From contig NZ_QLMC01000003.1 of NCBI RefSeq assembly GCF_003259745.1, positions 310,001 to 374,000 on the forward strand: DNA of 64,000 nt, read 5' to 3'. Under the pieces are notes generated by a model that was not told the DNA's origin, searched no databases, and saw only the letters and a list, made by a program, of their open reading frames with translations. The DNA is from Larkinella arboricola. Its GTDB lineage: Bacteria; Bacteroidota; Bacteroidia; Cytophagales; Spirosomataceae. Below are positions 51,168-59,676 of the stretch, in pieces. Every line of letters begins with the position of its first letter. The first letter of the stretch is position 1. Position numbers and translations under genes: made by a program.

Positions 51168-54100
51168 ATGTGTCATTTTACCGACATACGATTTCACTCT
51201 CTGCTTTTAAGCGCGGCAATCGGACTGTTTTCGGTGGCCGTCTGGAGTTCATGCGGTACTAGCGTCGAAAAACCGGCGGAACTGGTGGCACTGGAAAGCC
51301 GATTGCCCGAAAAAGTAGACTACAACCTGCACATCAAACCCATTCTGTCCGACCGTTGCTTTGCCTGCCACGGTCCCGACAAGGCCAAACAACAGGCTGG
51401 TTTGCGGCTCGACACACCCGAGGGAGCCTATGAGGCATTGGCGGAAAGTGGCAAAACCGCCATTGTACCCGGTAATCTGGCCAAAAGCGAAGCGTACCAC
51501 CGCATTGTGTCCAACGACCCGGAATACCGGATGCCGACGCCCGAATCGAACCTGGTGCTGACCAACGAGGAGAAAGCCCTGCTGGTACGCTGGATTGAGC
51601 AGGGGGCCGAATACAAACCGCACTGGTCGCTGATTGCGCCCCAGATGGCGGACATTCCAACGGTTAAAAATACGGGCTGGCCTAAAAACGAGATTGACCA
51701 TTTCGTCCTGAAAAAGCTCGAAGAAAAAGGACTGACGCCCAACCCCGAAGCCGACAAAGCGACTCTGCTACGCCGGGTTTCGCTGGATTTAACGGGTTTG
51801 CCGCCCACGGTAGCCGAAGTGGACGCTTTTCTGGCCGACAATTCGCCCAACGCCTACTCCAACGTAGTCAACCGGCTGCTCAGTAGCCCGCATTATGGCG
51901 AACGACAGGCCGTCGAGTGGCTGGATGCGGCCCGATATGCCGACACGCACGGGTATCAGGACGACGGTTTGCGAACCATGTGGCCCTACCGCAACTGGGT
52001 GATTACGGCTTACAACAAAAACCTGCGGTTCGACAAGTTTATTACCTGGCAACTGGCGGGCGATATGCTGCCCAACCCGACACAAAACATGCTGCTGGCA
52101 ACGGCCTTCAACCGCAACCACCAGCAAAGCCAGGAAGGCGGTATTGTGGACGAAGAATACCGGGTGGAATACGTCGCCGACCGGGTGAATACGTTCGGGA
52201 AAGCGATGTTGGGCATGACCGTTGAGTGCGCCCGCTGCCACGACCACAAATACGACCCCATTAGCCAGAAAGATTATTACTCGTTATACGCCTTTTTCAA
52301 TAACAACAACGAGCGCGGCCAGATACCGTACAACGGCGAACCTGCCCCGACCCTCACGCTCACCTCGACCCAAACGGAGGCTCAGTTGAAATTTATTCGG
52401 GACCAGCTAAAACCGTTACAGCAGCGCCTGAATATCAACCGTCCGGAATATCAGCACGGTTTTGGACGGTGGCTAACCCAGGCTGAACGCAGTCCCAAAT
52501 CGTCGATTAAAGAGGGTCTGGTGGCGCACTATACCTTCGACGAAGCCGACCGGCTGGATTTTAAAGCCTACGAACATTCGGAGGAAAAGAAAATCAAAGA
52601 CGCCGAACGGAAGAAAGAGAACGATTTAAAGAAAAAGGAAGAAGAGCGCCGGAAAAAACTGGGCCTACCGGAAGTAAAGAAACCGCCCGTACCGAAAACC
52701 CGCGAAGAACTCGAAAAAGACCCCCGCAACGCGTTCTGGAATCAGGTGAACGACACGCTTCCGGCCCGGCTGGCGGGCGATCCCGAAAGTATGCCGTACC
52801 AGATTAAAGGCCGGGTTGGCATGGCGCGGTATCTGAAAGGCGACAGCAATATCGAATTGCCCCGGCCAGTCGGCTATTTTGAGCAGAATCAGCCCTTTAC
52901 CGTTAGTGCCTGGTTCAATGTGGCCAAACCGGGCGTGGAAGGGATGCTGATGGGCAAATCAAACGGACCCTTTGACGGCAATCGGGGTTACGAAATTGAA
53001 CTGCTAAAGGATGGCCGGTTTAAAGTGACAGTCAACCACGTCTGGCCCGACAACAGTCTGGATGTAGAAACCGTCGGAAAAATCCGCTACAAACACTGGT
53101 TCCATCTGGCCATGACCTACGACGGTTCGGGCCGGTCCGCCGGTATTAAGCTGTATCTGGATGGAAAACCGGCTCCGCTTCAAGTCGTTACCGACAACCT
53201 GCGGCACAGCATCGACCACGGTCAGAATGGTAAAAACTGGACGGGTTCACCCTTCCTGATCGGCCGTGTTCACGATCACTACATTAAGGATTACGCCATT
53301 GACGAGCTACGGATTTACAACCGCAGCCTGACTCCGCTGGAAATCCCGGCGCTGGCGGGTCAGCCGGACGCCTTAACGACGGCTTTGTATACACCAGCCG
53401 CCAAACGCACGGCCACCCAGCGGGCCGGTTTATACACGTATTACGTCACCAACCATGATTCGACGTACCGGAACGCCTTTGAAGAAGCGCAGGCGCTACG
53501 GGCTAAGGAACTGGGGCTTTACAACAATTCGAATCAGGTGATGGTGATGAAGGAGCGGAAATATCCGCGAAAAACCTTCCTGCTGAAACGGGGCGCCTAC
53601 GATGCGCCGGGCGAAGAGGTGAAACCCGAAACGCCCGCCCAACTAATGCCCTTCCCGGCGGAGTATCCGAAAAACCGGCTGGGGCTGGCCCAATGGCTGC
53701 TGCATCCGGACAATTCGCTGTTCAGCCGGGTGATGGTCAACCGGTTCTGGCAGCAGTATTTCGGCGAGGGGCTTGTGAAAAGCAGCGACGATTTTGGCAA
53801 CCAGGGCAACCTGCCCTCCCACCCCGAACTGCTGGATTACCTGGCCGTCCGGTTCCGGGATGGTGCGGGCGCGTCGGGCGTCTGGAACGCTAAAGCCCTG
53901 CACAAACTGATCGTTATGTCGGCAACCTACCGGCAGTCGTCGCGGTCCGCCGATGCGAAAAAGCTGGACGCCGATCCAGACAATTCGCTGCTTTCGCGGG
54001 GACCGAGTTACCGGATGTCGGCCGAGCAGGTCCGCGATATTGCCCTGGCCGCCAGCGGGTTGTTAACCGATAAAATTGGCGGCCCTAGTGTCCACCCGTA

Positions 54101-54632
54101 CCAGCCCGCCGGTATCTGGGAAGCCCTGGCCACCCGAAACGCCATCAATTACGTGCAGAACCACGGCGATAGCCTGTACCGCCGGAGCTTGTATACGGTC
54201 TGGAAACGGTCTTCGCCCCCGCCGATGATGCTCAACTTTGATGCGTCGGAACGGCATACCTGCATCGTCAAACGGCAGAAAACCAGTACGCCCCTGCAAG
54301 CCCTGGTGACGCTCAACGACCCCCAGTTTGTCGAAGCCGCCCGGGTATTGGGGCAGAAGGCTTGCAGCATGGGGCTTAACAATGAGCAGTTGATTGACTA
54401 CGTGTTTAAAGCCGTAACCAGTCGCCCGGCCCGCCCGGCAGAAACGGTTTTGATGAAGCAACTGTACGCCGAAGAACTGGCCGACTTTAAGAAGAGTCCC
54501 AAACGAGCCGCCGAACTGTTGAGCGTTGGTGAATACCCAATTGACCCCAAAATTCCGAAACCGGAACTGGCGGCTTGGACAGTGGTCACCAGCACCATCC
54601 TAAACGTTGACGAAGCGATTATCAAACGATAA
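51168..54632 (+). CDS. Planctomycete-type cytochrome / DUF1549 / LamG / DUF1553 lipoprotein, copy B
   Basis: A 1154-aa paralogue of the copy A protein at 37424-40609. The lipid Cys is probably Cys29 (VWSSC). Cytochrome motif CFACH is at 64-68 and a second CxxCH in VECARCHDHK is near 354. The LamG domain is about 560-750, and DUF1553 is C-terminal. The mature N-terminus is nearly the same as copy A (VEKPAE, KVDYNLHIKPILSD). It is longer mainly because of a Glu/Lys-rich, probably coiled-coil insertion at about 470-523 that copy A lacks. A large hairpin and the DUF1501 gene follow. Confidence 0.9.
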   Translation: MCHFTDIRFHSLLLSAAIGLFSVAVWSSCGTSVEKPAELVALESRLPEKVDYNLHIKPILSDRCFACHGPDKAKQQAGLRLDTPEGAYEALAESGKTAIVPGNLAKSEAYHRIVSNDPEYRMPTPESNLVLTNEEKALLVRWIEQGAEYKPHWSLIAPQMADIPTVKNTGWPKNEIDHFVLKKLEEKGLTPNPEADKATLLRRVSLDLTGLPPTVAEVDAFLADNSPNAYSNVVNRLLSSPHYGERQAVEWLDAARYADTHGYQDDGLRTMWPYRNWVITAYNKNLRFDKFITWQLAGDMLPNPTQNMLLATAFNRNHQQSQEGGIVDEEYRVEYVADRVNTFGKAMLGMTVECARCHDHKYDPISQKDYYSLYAFFNNNNERGQIPYNGEPAPTLTLTSTQTEAQLKFIRDQLKPLQQRLNINRPEYQHGFGRWLTQAERSPKSSIKEGLVAHYTFDEADRLDFKAYEHSEEKKIKDAERKKENDLKKKEEERRKKLGLPEVKKPPVPKTREELEKDPRNAFWNQVNDTLPARLAGDPESMPYQIKGRVGMARYLKGDSNIELPRPVGYFEQNQPFTVSAWFNVAKPGVEGMLMGKSNGPFDGNRGYEIELLKDGRFKVTVNHVWPDNSLDVETVGKIRYKHWFHLAMTYDGSGRSAGIKLYLDGKPAPLQVVTDNLRHSIDHGQNGKNWTGSPFLIGRVHDHYIKDYAIDELRIYNRSLTPLEIPALAGQPDALTTALYTPAAKRTATQRAGLYTYYVTNHDSTYRNAFEEAQALRAKELGLYNNSNQVMVMKERKYPRKTFLLKRGAYDAPGEEVKPETPAQLMPFPAEYPKNRLGLAQWLLHPDNSLFSRVMVNRFWQQYFGEGLVKSSDDFGNQGNLPSHPELLDYLAVRFRDGAGASGVWNAKALHKLIVMSATYRQSSRSADAKKLDADPDNSLLSRGPSYRMSAEQVRDIALAASGLLTDKIGGPSVHPYQPAGIWEALATRNAINYVQNHGDSLYRRSLYTVWKRSSPPPMMLNFDASERHTCIVKRQKTSTPLQALVTLNDPQFVEAARVLGQKACSMGLNNEQLIDYVFKAVTSRPARPAETVLMKQLYAEELADFKKSPKRAAELLSVGEYPIDPKIPKPELAAWTVVTSTILNVDEAIIKR

Positions 54633-54634
54633 CC

Positions 54635-54705
54635 CTCTGATTTCCTCTGATCAACTCTGTGTAATAGCCTTTTAGTTACACAGGGTTGATCAGAGGAAAT
54701 CAGAG
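54635..54705. repeat. 30-bp-stem hairpin of CTCTG decamers
   Basis: The left arm (54635-54664) is three decamers each starting CTCTG: CTCTGATTTC, CTCTGATCAA, CTCTGTGTAA. The right arm (54676-54705) is their reverse complement with a single T/C change that still pairs as G-U in RNA. The loop is 11 nt (54665-54675). It fills the gap between the DUF1553 and DUF1501 genes of the second pair. No T tract follows, so it is not a simple terminator. Confidence 0.92.
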
Positions 54706-54723
54706 TTAAGCTGAGAAAAGGCT

Positions 54724-56172
54724 ATGAACAACCTGGAAGACGAAATACACGATCAGTTGAGCCGCCGGAATTTTCTGGGCCGGTCCAGTGCCGGGTTGGG
54801 TGCGATGGCGCTCGCGTCGCTGCTTAACCCCGCAAAAGCATTGGCCAGTAGCGAGGAAAACCGTGCGCCGGGCAAACCCCATTTCTCGCCCAAGGTGAAA
54901 CGGGTCATTTACCTGTTCCAGAGCGGTGCGCCCTCGCAGCTGGATTTGTTTGATTACAAGCCCAAACTCGAAACGATGTGGGGCCAGGATTTGCCCGAAT
55001 CGGTCCGGAAAGGACAACGACTGACGGGCATGACCGCCGGGCAGAGCCGGTTTCCGCTGGCGGCTTCCAAATTCCGGTTTGCCAAACACGGCCAGAGCCA
55101 GATGTGGATCAGCGAACTGTTGCCGTACACCTCCCGCATCACGGACGATCTGTGTTTTATCCGGTCGATGCATACCGAAGCCATCAACCACGACCCGGCG
55201 GTGACGTTCTTCCAGACGGGTTCGCAACAGGCCGGACGGCCTTCGTTCGGGTCCTGGGCCAGCTACGGTTTAGGCTCCGACAACCAGAATTTACCGGCGT
55301 TTGTGGTGCTGCTCTCGAAAGGCCGCGATGGCGACCAGCCGCTGTACGCCAAGCTATGGAGCAATGGTTTTCTGCCGTCGGTGCACCAGGGCGTCGTGTT
55401 CCGGTCCGGCCCCGATCCGGTTTATTACCTCAACAACCCACCGGGCATCGACAAAACCAGCCGTCGGCGGATGCTCGATTACCTCGGCAAACTGCATCAG
55501 GAACAATTCAAACAAGTGCTCGATCCGGAAATCAACAACCGGATGGCGCAGTACGAAATGGCGTACCGGATGCAGACATCGGTGCCCGAAACGCTCGACA
55601 TTTCGAAAGAACCGGATTATATTTTTGATCTCTACGGCCCCGATTCGCGCAAACCGGGCACGTTTGCCGCCAACTGTATTCTGGCCCGGAAGCTCATCGA
55701 GAAAGACGTCAAGTTTGTGCAGTTGTACCACCAGGGTTGGGACCAGCACGGTAATCTGCCCAACGACATCAAGATTCAAACCAAGAGCGTCGATCAGGCG
55801 TCGGCGGCTCTGATTATGGATTTGAAACAGCGCGGACTGCTCGACGATACGCTGGTGATCTGGGGCGGGGAGTTTGGCCGGACCAATTATTCGCAGGGTA
55901 AACTGTCGAAGGAAAACTACGGTCGTGACCACCACCCGCGTTGCTTTACGGTCTGGATGGCGGGCGCGGGCGTCCGGAAAGGCATGGTTTACGGCGAAAC
56001 CGACGAGTTTGGCTACAACGTTGTCAAAGATCCGGTCCACGTGCATGACTTTCAGGCCACGATTCTGCACCTGATGGGCATCGATCACGAAAAGCTGGTT
56101 TTCAAACACCAGGGCCGTCGCTACCGGCTGACGGATGTACACGGAAAAGTGGTAAAGCCGCTGCTGGCATAA
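54724..56172 (+). CDS. DUF1501 protein, Tat-exported, copy B
   Basis: A 482-aa paralogue of the protein at 35965-37413, with the same length. Twin-arginine leader SRRNFLGRSSAGLGAMALASLL. Shared blocks are VIYLFQSGAPSQLDLFDYKP, INHDPAVTFFQTGSQQAGRPS, VIWGGEFGRTNYSQG and GRDHHPRCFTVWMAG. DUF1501 is sulfatase-fold; a hydrolytic role is inferred only. It is separated from the DUF1553 gene by the decamer hairpin and followed by a terminator. Confidence 0.9.
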   Translation: MNNLEDEIHDQLSRRNFLGRSSAGLGAMALASLLNPAKALASSEENRAPGKPHFSPKVKRVIYLFQSGAPSQLDLFDYKPKLETMWGQDLPESVRKGQRLTGMTAGQSRFPLAASKFRFAKHGQSQMWISELLPYTSRITDDLCFIRSMHTEAINHDPAVTFFQTGSQQAGRPSFGSWASYGLGSDNQNLPAFVVLLSKGRDGDQPLYAKLWSNGFLPSVHQGVVFRSGPDPVYYLNNPPGIDKTSRRRMLDYLGKLHQEQFKQVLDPEINNRMAQYEMAYRMQTSVPETLDISKEPDYIFDLYGPDSRKPGTFAANCILARKLIEKDVKFVQLYHQGWDQHGNLPNDIKIQTKSVDQASAALIMDLKQRGLLDDTLVIWGGEFGRTNYSQGKLSKENYGRDHHPRCFTVWMAGAGVRKGMVYGETDEFGYNVVKDPVHVHDFQATILHLMGIDHEKLVFKHQGRRYRLTDVHGKVVKPLLA

Positions 56173-56201
56173 ACTCCTTTTAGAAACTCCTGGATTGATC
56201 A

Positions 56202-56230
56202 GCCCACGACTAACACCGTGGGCTTTTATT
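56202..56230 (+). terminator. Terminator after DUF1501 copy B
   Basis: Stem GCCCACG/CGTGGGC (56202-56208 and 56217-56223) with an 8-nt loop, followed by TTTTATTTTT. It closes the accessory locus. Confidence 0.88.
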
Positions 56231-56248
56231 TTTCCTGGTTGTCCTTCC

Positions 56249-56256
56249 TATATTTG
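56249..56256 (+). promoter_or_regulatory. -7 promoter element for the SnoaL-GNAT pair
   Basis: TATATTTG matches TAnnTTTG and ends 23 nt before the ATG at 56280. No TTG sits at the ideal -33 distance. Confidence 0.5.
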
Positions 56257-56279
56257 CGTCAAACTAACCTCACGAATCA

Positions 56280-56681
56280 ATGGCTGCTCTAGACGTTGTG
56301 AAAAATTATTACGAGTGCTTCAACCAGAAAGACTGGAACGGAATGCTGGCACTGGTGTCGCCCGACATCCGGCACGAACCGAATCAGGGCGAAGCGCGCA
56401 TTGGGATTGAAAAATTCACGGCTTTTGTCCACCACATGGATGAATCGTACGACGAAAAACTGACGGAGATGGTTTTCTTTTCGGAACCGTCGGGCCAGCG
56501 CGTGGCCGTTGAGTTCGTTGTCAACGGTATTTACAAAAAAGCGGAAGAAGGCTTACCAGCGGCTACTCATCAAACGTACGTGGTTCCGGCTGCGGCTTTT
56601 CTGGAAGTGACCGATGGCAAAATCAGCCGGGTGACAACGTACTACAACCTGCCGCTCTGGATTAAAGCCGTTTCGGAATAA
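56280..56681 (+). CDS. SnoaL/NTF2-like protein
   Basis: A 133-aa soluble protein. The opening ALDVVKNYYECFNQKDWNGMLALVSPDIRHEPNQGE is the cone-shaped NTF2/SnoaL fold start, and it ends with GKISRVTTYYNLPLWIKAV. Members are isomerases, cyclases or plain ligand binders; substrate unknown. Its stop is 12 nt before the GNAT gene, so the two are cotranscribed. Confidence 0.82.
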   Translation: MAALDVVKNYYECFNQKDWNGMLALVSPDIRHEPNQGEARIGIEKFTAFVHHMDESYDEKLTEMVFFSEPSGQRVAVEFVVNGIYKKAEEGLPAATHQTYVVPAAAFLEVTDGKISRVTTYYNLPLWIKAVSE

Positions 56682-56693
56682 AAACCCCAGCCG

Positions 56694-57287
56694 ATGCAGT
56701 CACTTTCTTTCCAGACCAAAAGAGGACGGGAGATCGAATCGGTTTTCGACGGGCTGGCGGCTCTGCGGATTGCGGTTTTTCGCGACTTTCCGTATCTCTA
56801 CGAAGGCACGATTGAGTACGAAAAAACGTATCTGGAAACCTATGCGCGGTCGGATCGTTCGTTTCTGTTTGCCGTTTATGACGGCCCGAAAATGGTGGGC
56901 GCTACGACCTGCATCCCGTTACAGGACGAAACCGCCGAGGTCCGGAAACCGTTCGAAACGTCAGACTTTGACCTTACTACCCTCTTTTATTTTGGTGAGA
57001 GCATTCTGCTTCCGGAGTACCGGGGTCTGGGTTTAGGGCACCGCTTTTTCGATGAGCGGGAAGCCCACGCCCGGAGTTTTGGCACGTTCAAAACCGCCTG
57101 CTTCTGTGCCGTTGAACGACCTGAAGACCACCCAGCCAAACCGGCAGATTACCGCCCCAACGACGCGTTCTGGCTTAAACGGGGGTATACCAAACTACCG
57201 TCTTTACGAAGCTATATGGCGTGGCCGGACCGGGGCGAAGAAGTTTCGACTCCCAAACCAATGGTCTACTGGATGCGCGAATTGTAA
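56694..57287 (+). CDS. GNAT-family N-acetyltransferase
   Basis: A 197-aa protein with the GNAT fold: central strands at FLFAVYDGPKMVGATTCIPL and the acetyl-CoA loop in LLPEYRGLGLGHRFFDEREAHA (the R/Q-x-x-G-x-G/A pattern as RGLGLG). The substrate is unknown. It follows the SnoaL-like gene, with which it may act on one small molecule. Confidence 0.85.
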   Translation: MQSLSFQTKRGREIESVFDGLAALRIAVFRDFPYLYEGTIEYEKTYLETYARSDRSFLFAVYDGPKMVGATTCIPLQDETAEVRKPFETSDFDLTTLFYFGESILLPEYRGLGLGHRFFDEREAHARSFGTFKTACFCAVERPEDHPAKPADYRPNDAFWLKRGYTKLPSLRSYMAWPDRGEEVSTPKPMVYWMREL

Positions 57288-57381
57288 CTGACGAGGGCTG
57301 TTTTCGTCTAAAATCTTTGCCATTGTCAGGCAACAATTTCCGATTTCTGCGGCTTTTATAGAAAACCACCTCTTATAAACC

Positions 57382-58491
57382 ATGAACTGGACGGACTTCT
57401 GGGATACTATAGGCCAATTTGGCACTGAAATCGACCGATGGCTGCGGCATAACCGTAAGATTTCGGGTTGGCTCATGCTGGTGGTCTCTATCGGTGCCGG
57501 GCTTTTGGTCAATCTGATTACAACGCAGGTAGTACGGCTTATTCTGCGCCGACGCTATAGTGAAGTACTGGGTTTACTGCGCCAGTATATCCGAAACGCC
57601 TTTTATCTGTTTGTGCCGTCCCTGTTCTTTCTGATCATCACGAATGTACAGGAACGGGCTTTTCAGCGCTTTCCCATTGCCTTAAAAGCCGCTGAAATCA
57701 TCTTTGTGGCCTCTACTACCTGGCTGGTGGTCCAGTTGCTGAAGGTGGGCGAACGGCTGATCGTCCGGCAGTACGATACGGCCAGCGACGTAAATCTGCA
57801 CTTGCGGAAATTTGTTACCCAAATCCGGTTTGTGCGCCAGTTTTTCACCATTATCGTTATGGTGATCGGTTTTTCGGTTCTGCTGCTGTCCTTCAACGGC
57901 GGGCGAAAAATTGGTCTGAGCTTCCTGACCTCGGCGGGGATTGCCTCGGTGGTGATTGGTTTTGCGGCCCAGCGCACCATTGCTAACCTGCTGGCCGGTA
58001 TTCAGATTGCCTTTACGCAGCAGATTCGGGTGGATGATGCCGTTGTGGTAGAAAACGAATGGGGCCGGATTGAGGAAATTAACCTGACCAACGTGGTGGT
58101 GCGGGTCTGGGACCGTCGGCGGCTGATTCTGCCCATTACGTATTTCATCGAAAAACCGTTTCAGAACTGGACCCGCTCGCAGGCTTCGGTATTGGGCACG
58201 GTTCTGCTCTATCTGGATTATACCGTACCCGTTGAACGAATTCGGGAGAAAGCGAATCAACTGGTAGAAAACAACCCTTTGTGGGATAGGGAAGTGTGCG
58301 CCGTGCAGGTAACGGACATTCAGCCTACCTGCGTGGTGGTCAGAATTCTTACCTCCGCCCGCAATTCCGGTGAAAGCTTTGATCTTCGGTGTTTCATCCG
58401 GGAGAATATTCTGGCCTTTCTGCGCGATGAATATCCGGAAAGTCTGCCCAAAACCCGGTTCCAGTTGAGCGAAACCAACCAGCCGGTTTAA
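57382..58491 (+). CDS. MscS-family mechanosensitive ion channel
   Basis: A 369-aa inner-membrane protein. Four hydrophobic segments are followed by the MscS pore helix and beta domain (GIASVVIGFAAQRTIANLLAGIQIAFTQ, then IRVDDAVVVENEWGRIEEINLTNVVVRVWD). It opens under membrane tension to release solutes in osmotic downshock. It stands alone and ends 10 nt from the convergent AraC gene. Confidence 0.9.
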   Translation: MNWTDFWDTIGQFGTEIDRWLRHNRKISGWLMLVVSIGAGLLVNLITTQVVRLILRRRYSEVLGLLRQYIRNAFYLFVPSLFFLIITNVQERAFQRFPIALKAAEIIFVASTTWLVVQLLKVGERLIVRQYDTASDVNLHLRKFVTQIRFVRQFFTIIVMVIGFSVLLLSFNGGRKIGLSFLTSAGIASVVIGFAAQRTIANLLAGIQIAFTQQIRVDDAVVVENEWGRIEEINLTNVVVRVWDRRRLILPITYFIEKPFQNWTRSQASVLGTVLLYLDYTVPVERIREKANQLVENNPLWDREVCAVQVTDIQPTCVVVRILTSARNSGESFDLRCFIRENILAFLRDEYPESLPKTRFQLSETNQPV

Positions 58492-58501
58492 GGCCACTTA
58501 T

Positions 58502-59575
58502 TCAGATAACTTCAAGGAATACAGTCAGGTCAATTTCCAATAAATCGACCAGTAAAATTCCTTTTATCTTGTTGGGTAAAAAGCCAAAATGCTTTTTAAA
58601 AGCGGCTGTAAAATGGGTTGCGTGTTTGTAGCCCAATAACCGGCTAACTTCTGCAACTTTCACCTTGCCATCGGACAGCATCTCTTTGGCTTTTTCCATC
58701 CGGAACGTTTGGAGGTAGCCAAACACCGTGTTGCCGAATACCTGCTTAAAATGCTTTTTAAGATTATATTCATTCGTACCAACTTCTCTGGACAGCTCTT
58801 TTAACGAAAACGTTTTTTCCGGATTTTCGAGCATAAGTTGCTGTACCTGATGCATTTTCTCTACCTCTTCTTTCTTGATTCGCGGATAAACCGGTTCGGT
58901 ACGGCATTGGTCATACTGATCAAGCTGGACCGCTAATAGCTCCATAACTTTGGCCTGGAGAAACAGCCGCTTGCTGTCTCCACACAGTGAACAATACAGG
59001 ATATCATTCAATAAAACGCTAATTCTTGGGGTGATGGGCAGGTTCTGGCGGCTAAACCGAGTTGGGATTTTCAAGCCAATGTTTTTCCGAAACCCGGCAA
59101 ATAAAACGGTATTAGCGGCAAAATAACTAAAGAATAAATCGGGGGTTAAAGTGATAAGTAGTGTTTCAACACACGCTTCCGGATGTACCTCAACCGAAAC
59201 GACATGGTTGGTTACCAGCAGGATGTTATGCTCGTGGCTGGAGAAGTTATAAACGGGCCGACGGTCTGAATCGAAACCATATAAGGTAGACTGAATCGAA
59301 AAAACCATTTGAATACACGGACCCGAAACCTCAAAATGGATTTCTGTTTTCTTCCTCGCCTGTATAGTGCCGTACCAAATATGAACGCCCGGTGAGCTAT
59401 ATTCGTAGCTGCAGGCATCTGCATCTTCTTTCTGATGGCAGTCGCGTTTTTCTATAACCTCATCCGTTCCAAAGCAATTCAGCGTATAATTGATAGCTGT
59501 AGCATCCTGCCTTCCTATACAGGCAATGTTTTTGATTTCTCCCTTTTGCGTTATAGTTTCTCCCTTTCCCGTCAT
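58502..59575 (-). CDS. AraC-family transcription regulator
   Basis: A 357-aa regulator. The C-terminal AraC domain (about 255-345) has two helix-turn-helix units: FSLKELSREVGTNEYNLKKHFKQVFG and VAEVSRLLGYKHATHFTAAFKKHFGFLP. The N-terminal half (IHFEVSGPCIQMVFSIQS) is like that of PchR-type regulators which sense siderophores and control TonB receptors. It is divergent from the SusC-type gene across 101 nt, so it is the likely local regulator. Confidence 0.87.
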   Translation of the reverse strand: MTGKGETITQKGEIKNIACIGRQDATAINYTLNCFGTDEVIEKRDCHQKEDADACSYEYSSPGVHIWYGTIQARKKTEIHFEVSGPCIQMVFSIQSTLYGFDSDRRPVYNFSSHEHNILLVTNHVVSVEVHPEACVETLLITLTPDLFFSYFAANTVLFAGFRKNIGLKIPTRFSRQNLPITPRISVLLNDILYCSLCGDSKRLFLQAKVMELLAVQLDQYDQCRTEPVYPRIKKEEVEKMHQVQQLMLENPEKTFSLKELSREVGTNEYNLKKHFKQVFGNTVFGYLQTFRMEKAKEMLSDGKVKVAEVSRLLGYKHATHFTAAFKKHFGFLPNKIKGILLVDLLEIDLTVFLEVI

Positions 59576-59595
59576 TTCGCTTTTTAACCATTCTA

Positions 59596-59603
59596 TACCT
59601 TTG
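59596..59603 (+). promoter_or_regulatory. -7 promoter element for the second SusC-SusD pair
   Basis: TACCTTTG matches TAnnTTTG, in the AraC/SusC intergenic region 73 nt before the ATG. No TTG at -33 was seen, which fits a promoter that needs an activator. Confidence 0.5.
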
Positions 59604-59636
59604 CAGCCGTAAAATTAATTAGATTATGTCTAAATA

Positions 59637-59656
59637 AAATTAGGGAGATCTAATTT
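59637..59656. promoter_or_regulatory. AAATTAG-N6-CTAATTT palindrome
   Basis: A perfect 7-bp inverted repeat with a 6-nt spacer (GGAGAT) lies between the -7 element and the SusC ATG. It may be an operator for the divergent AraC regulator or a leader hairpin. Confidence 0.45.
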
Positions 59657-59676
59657 GAGATTAAAATTACGGTCAC

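Noticed and set aside
54635-54705. Rho-independent terminator between DUF1553 and DUF1501
   Set aside because: The stem is strong but there is no U tract after it on either strand, and the two genes look functionally paired.
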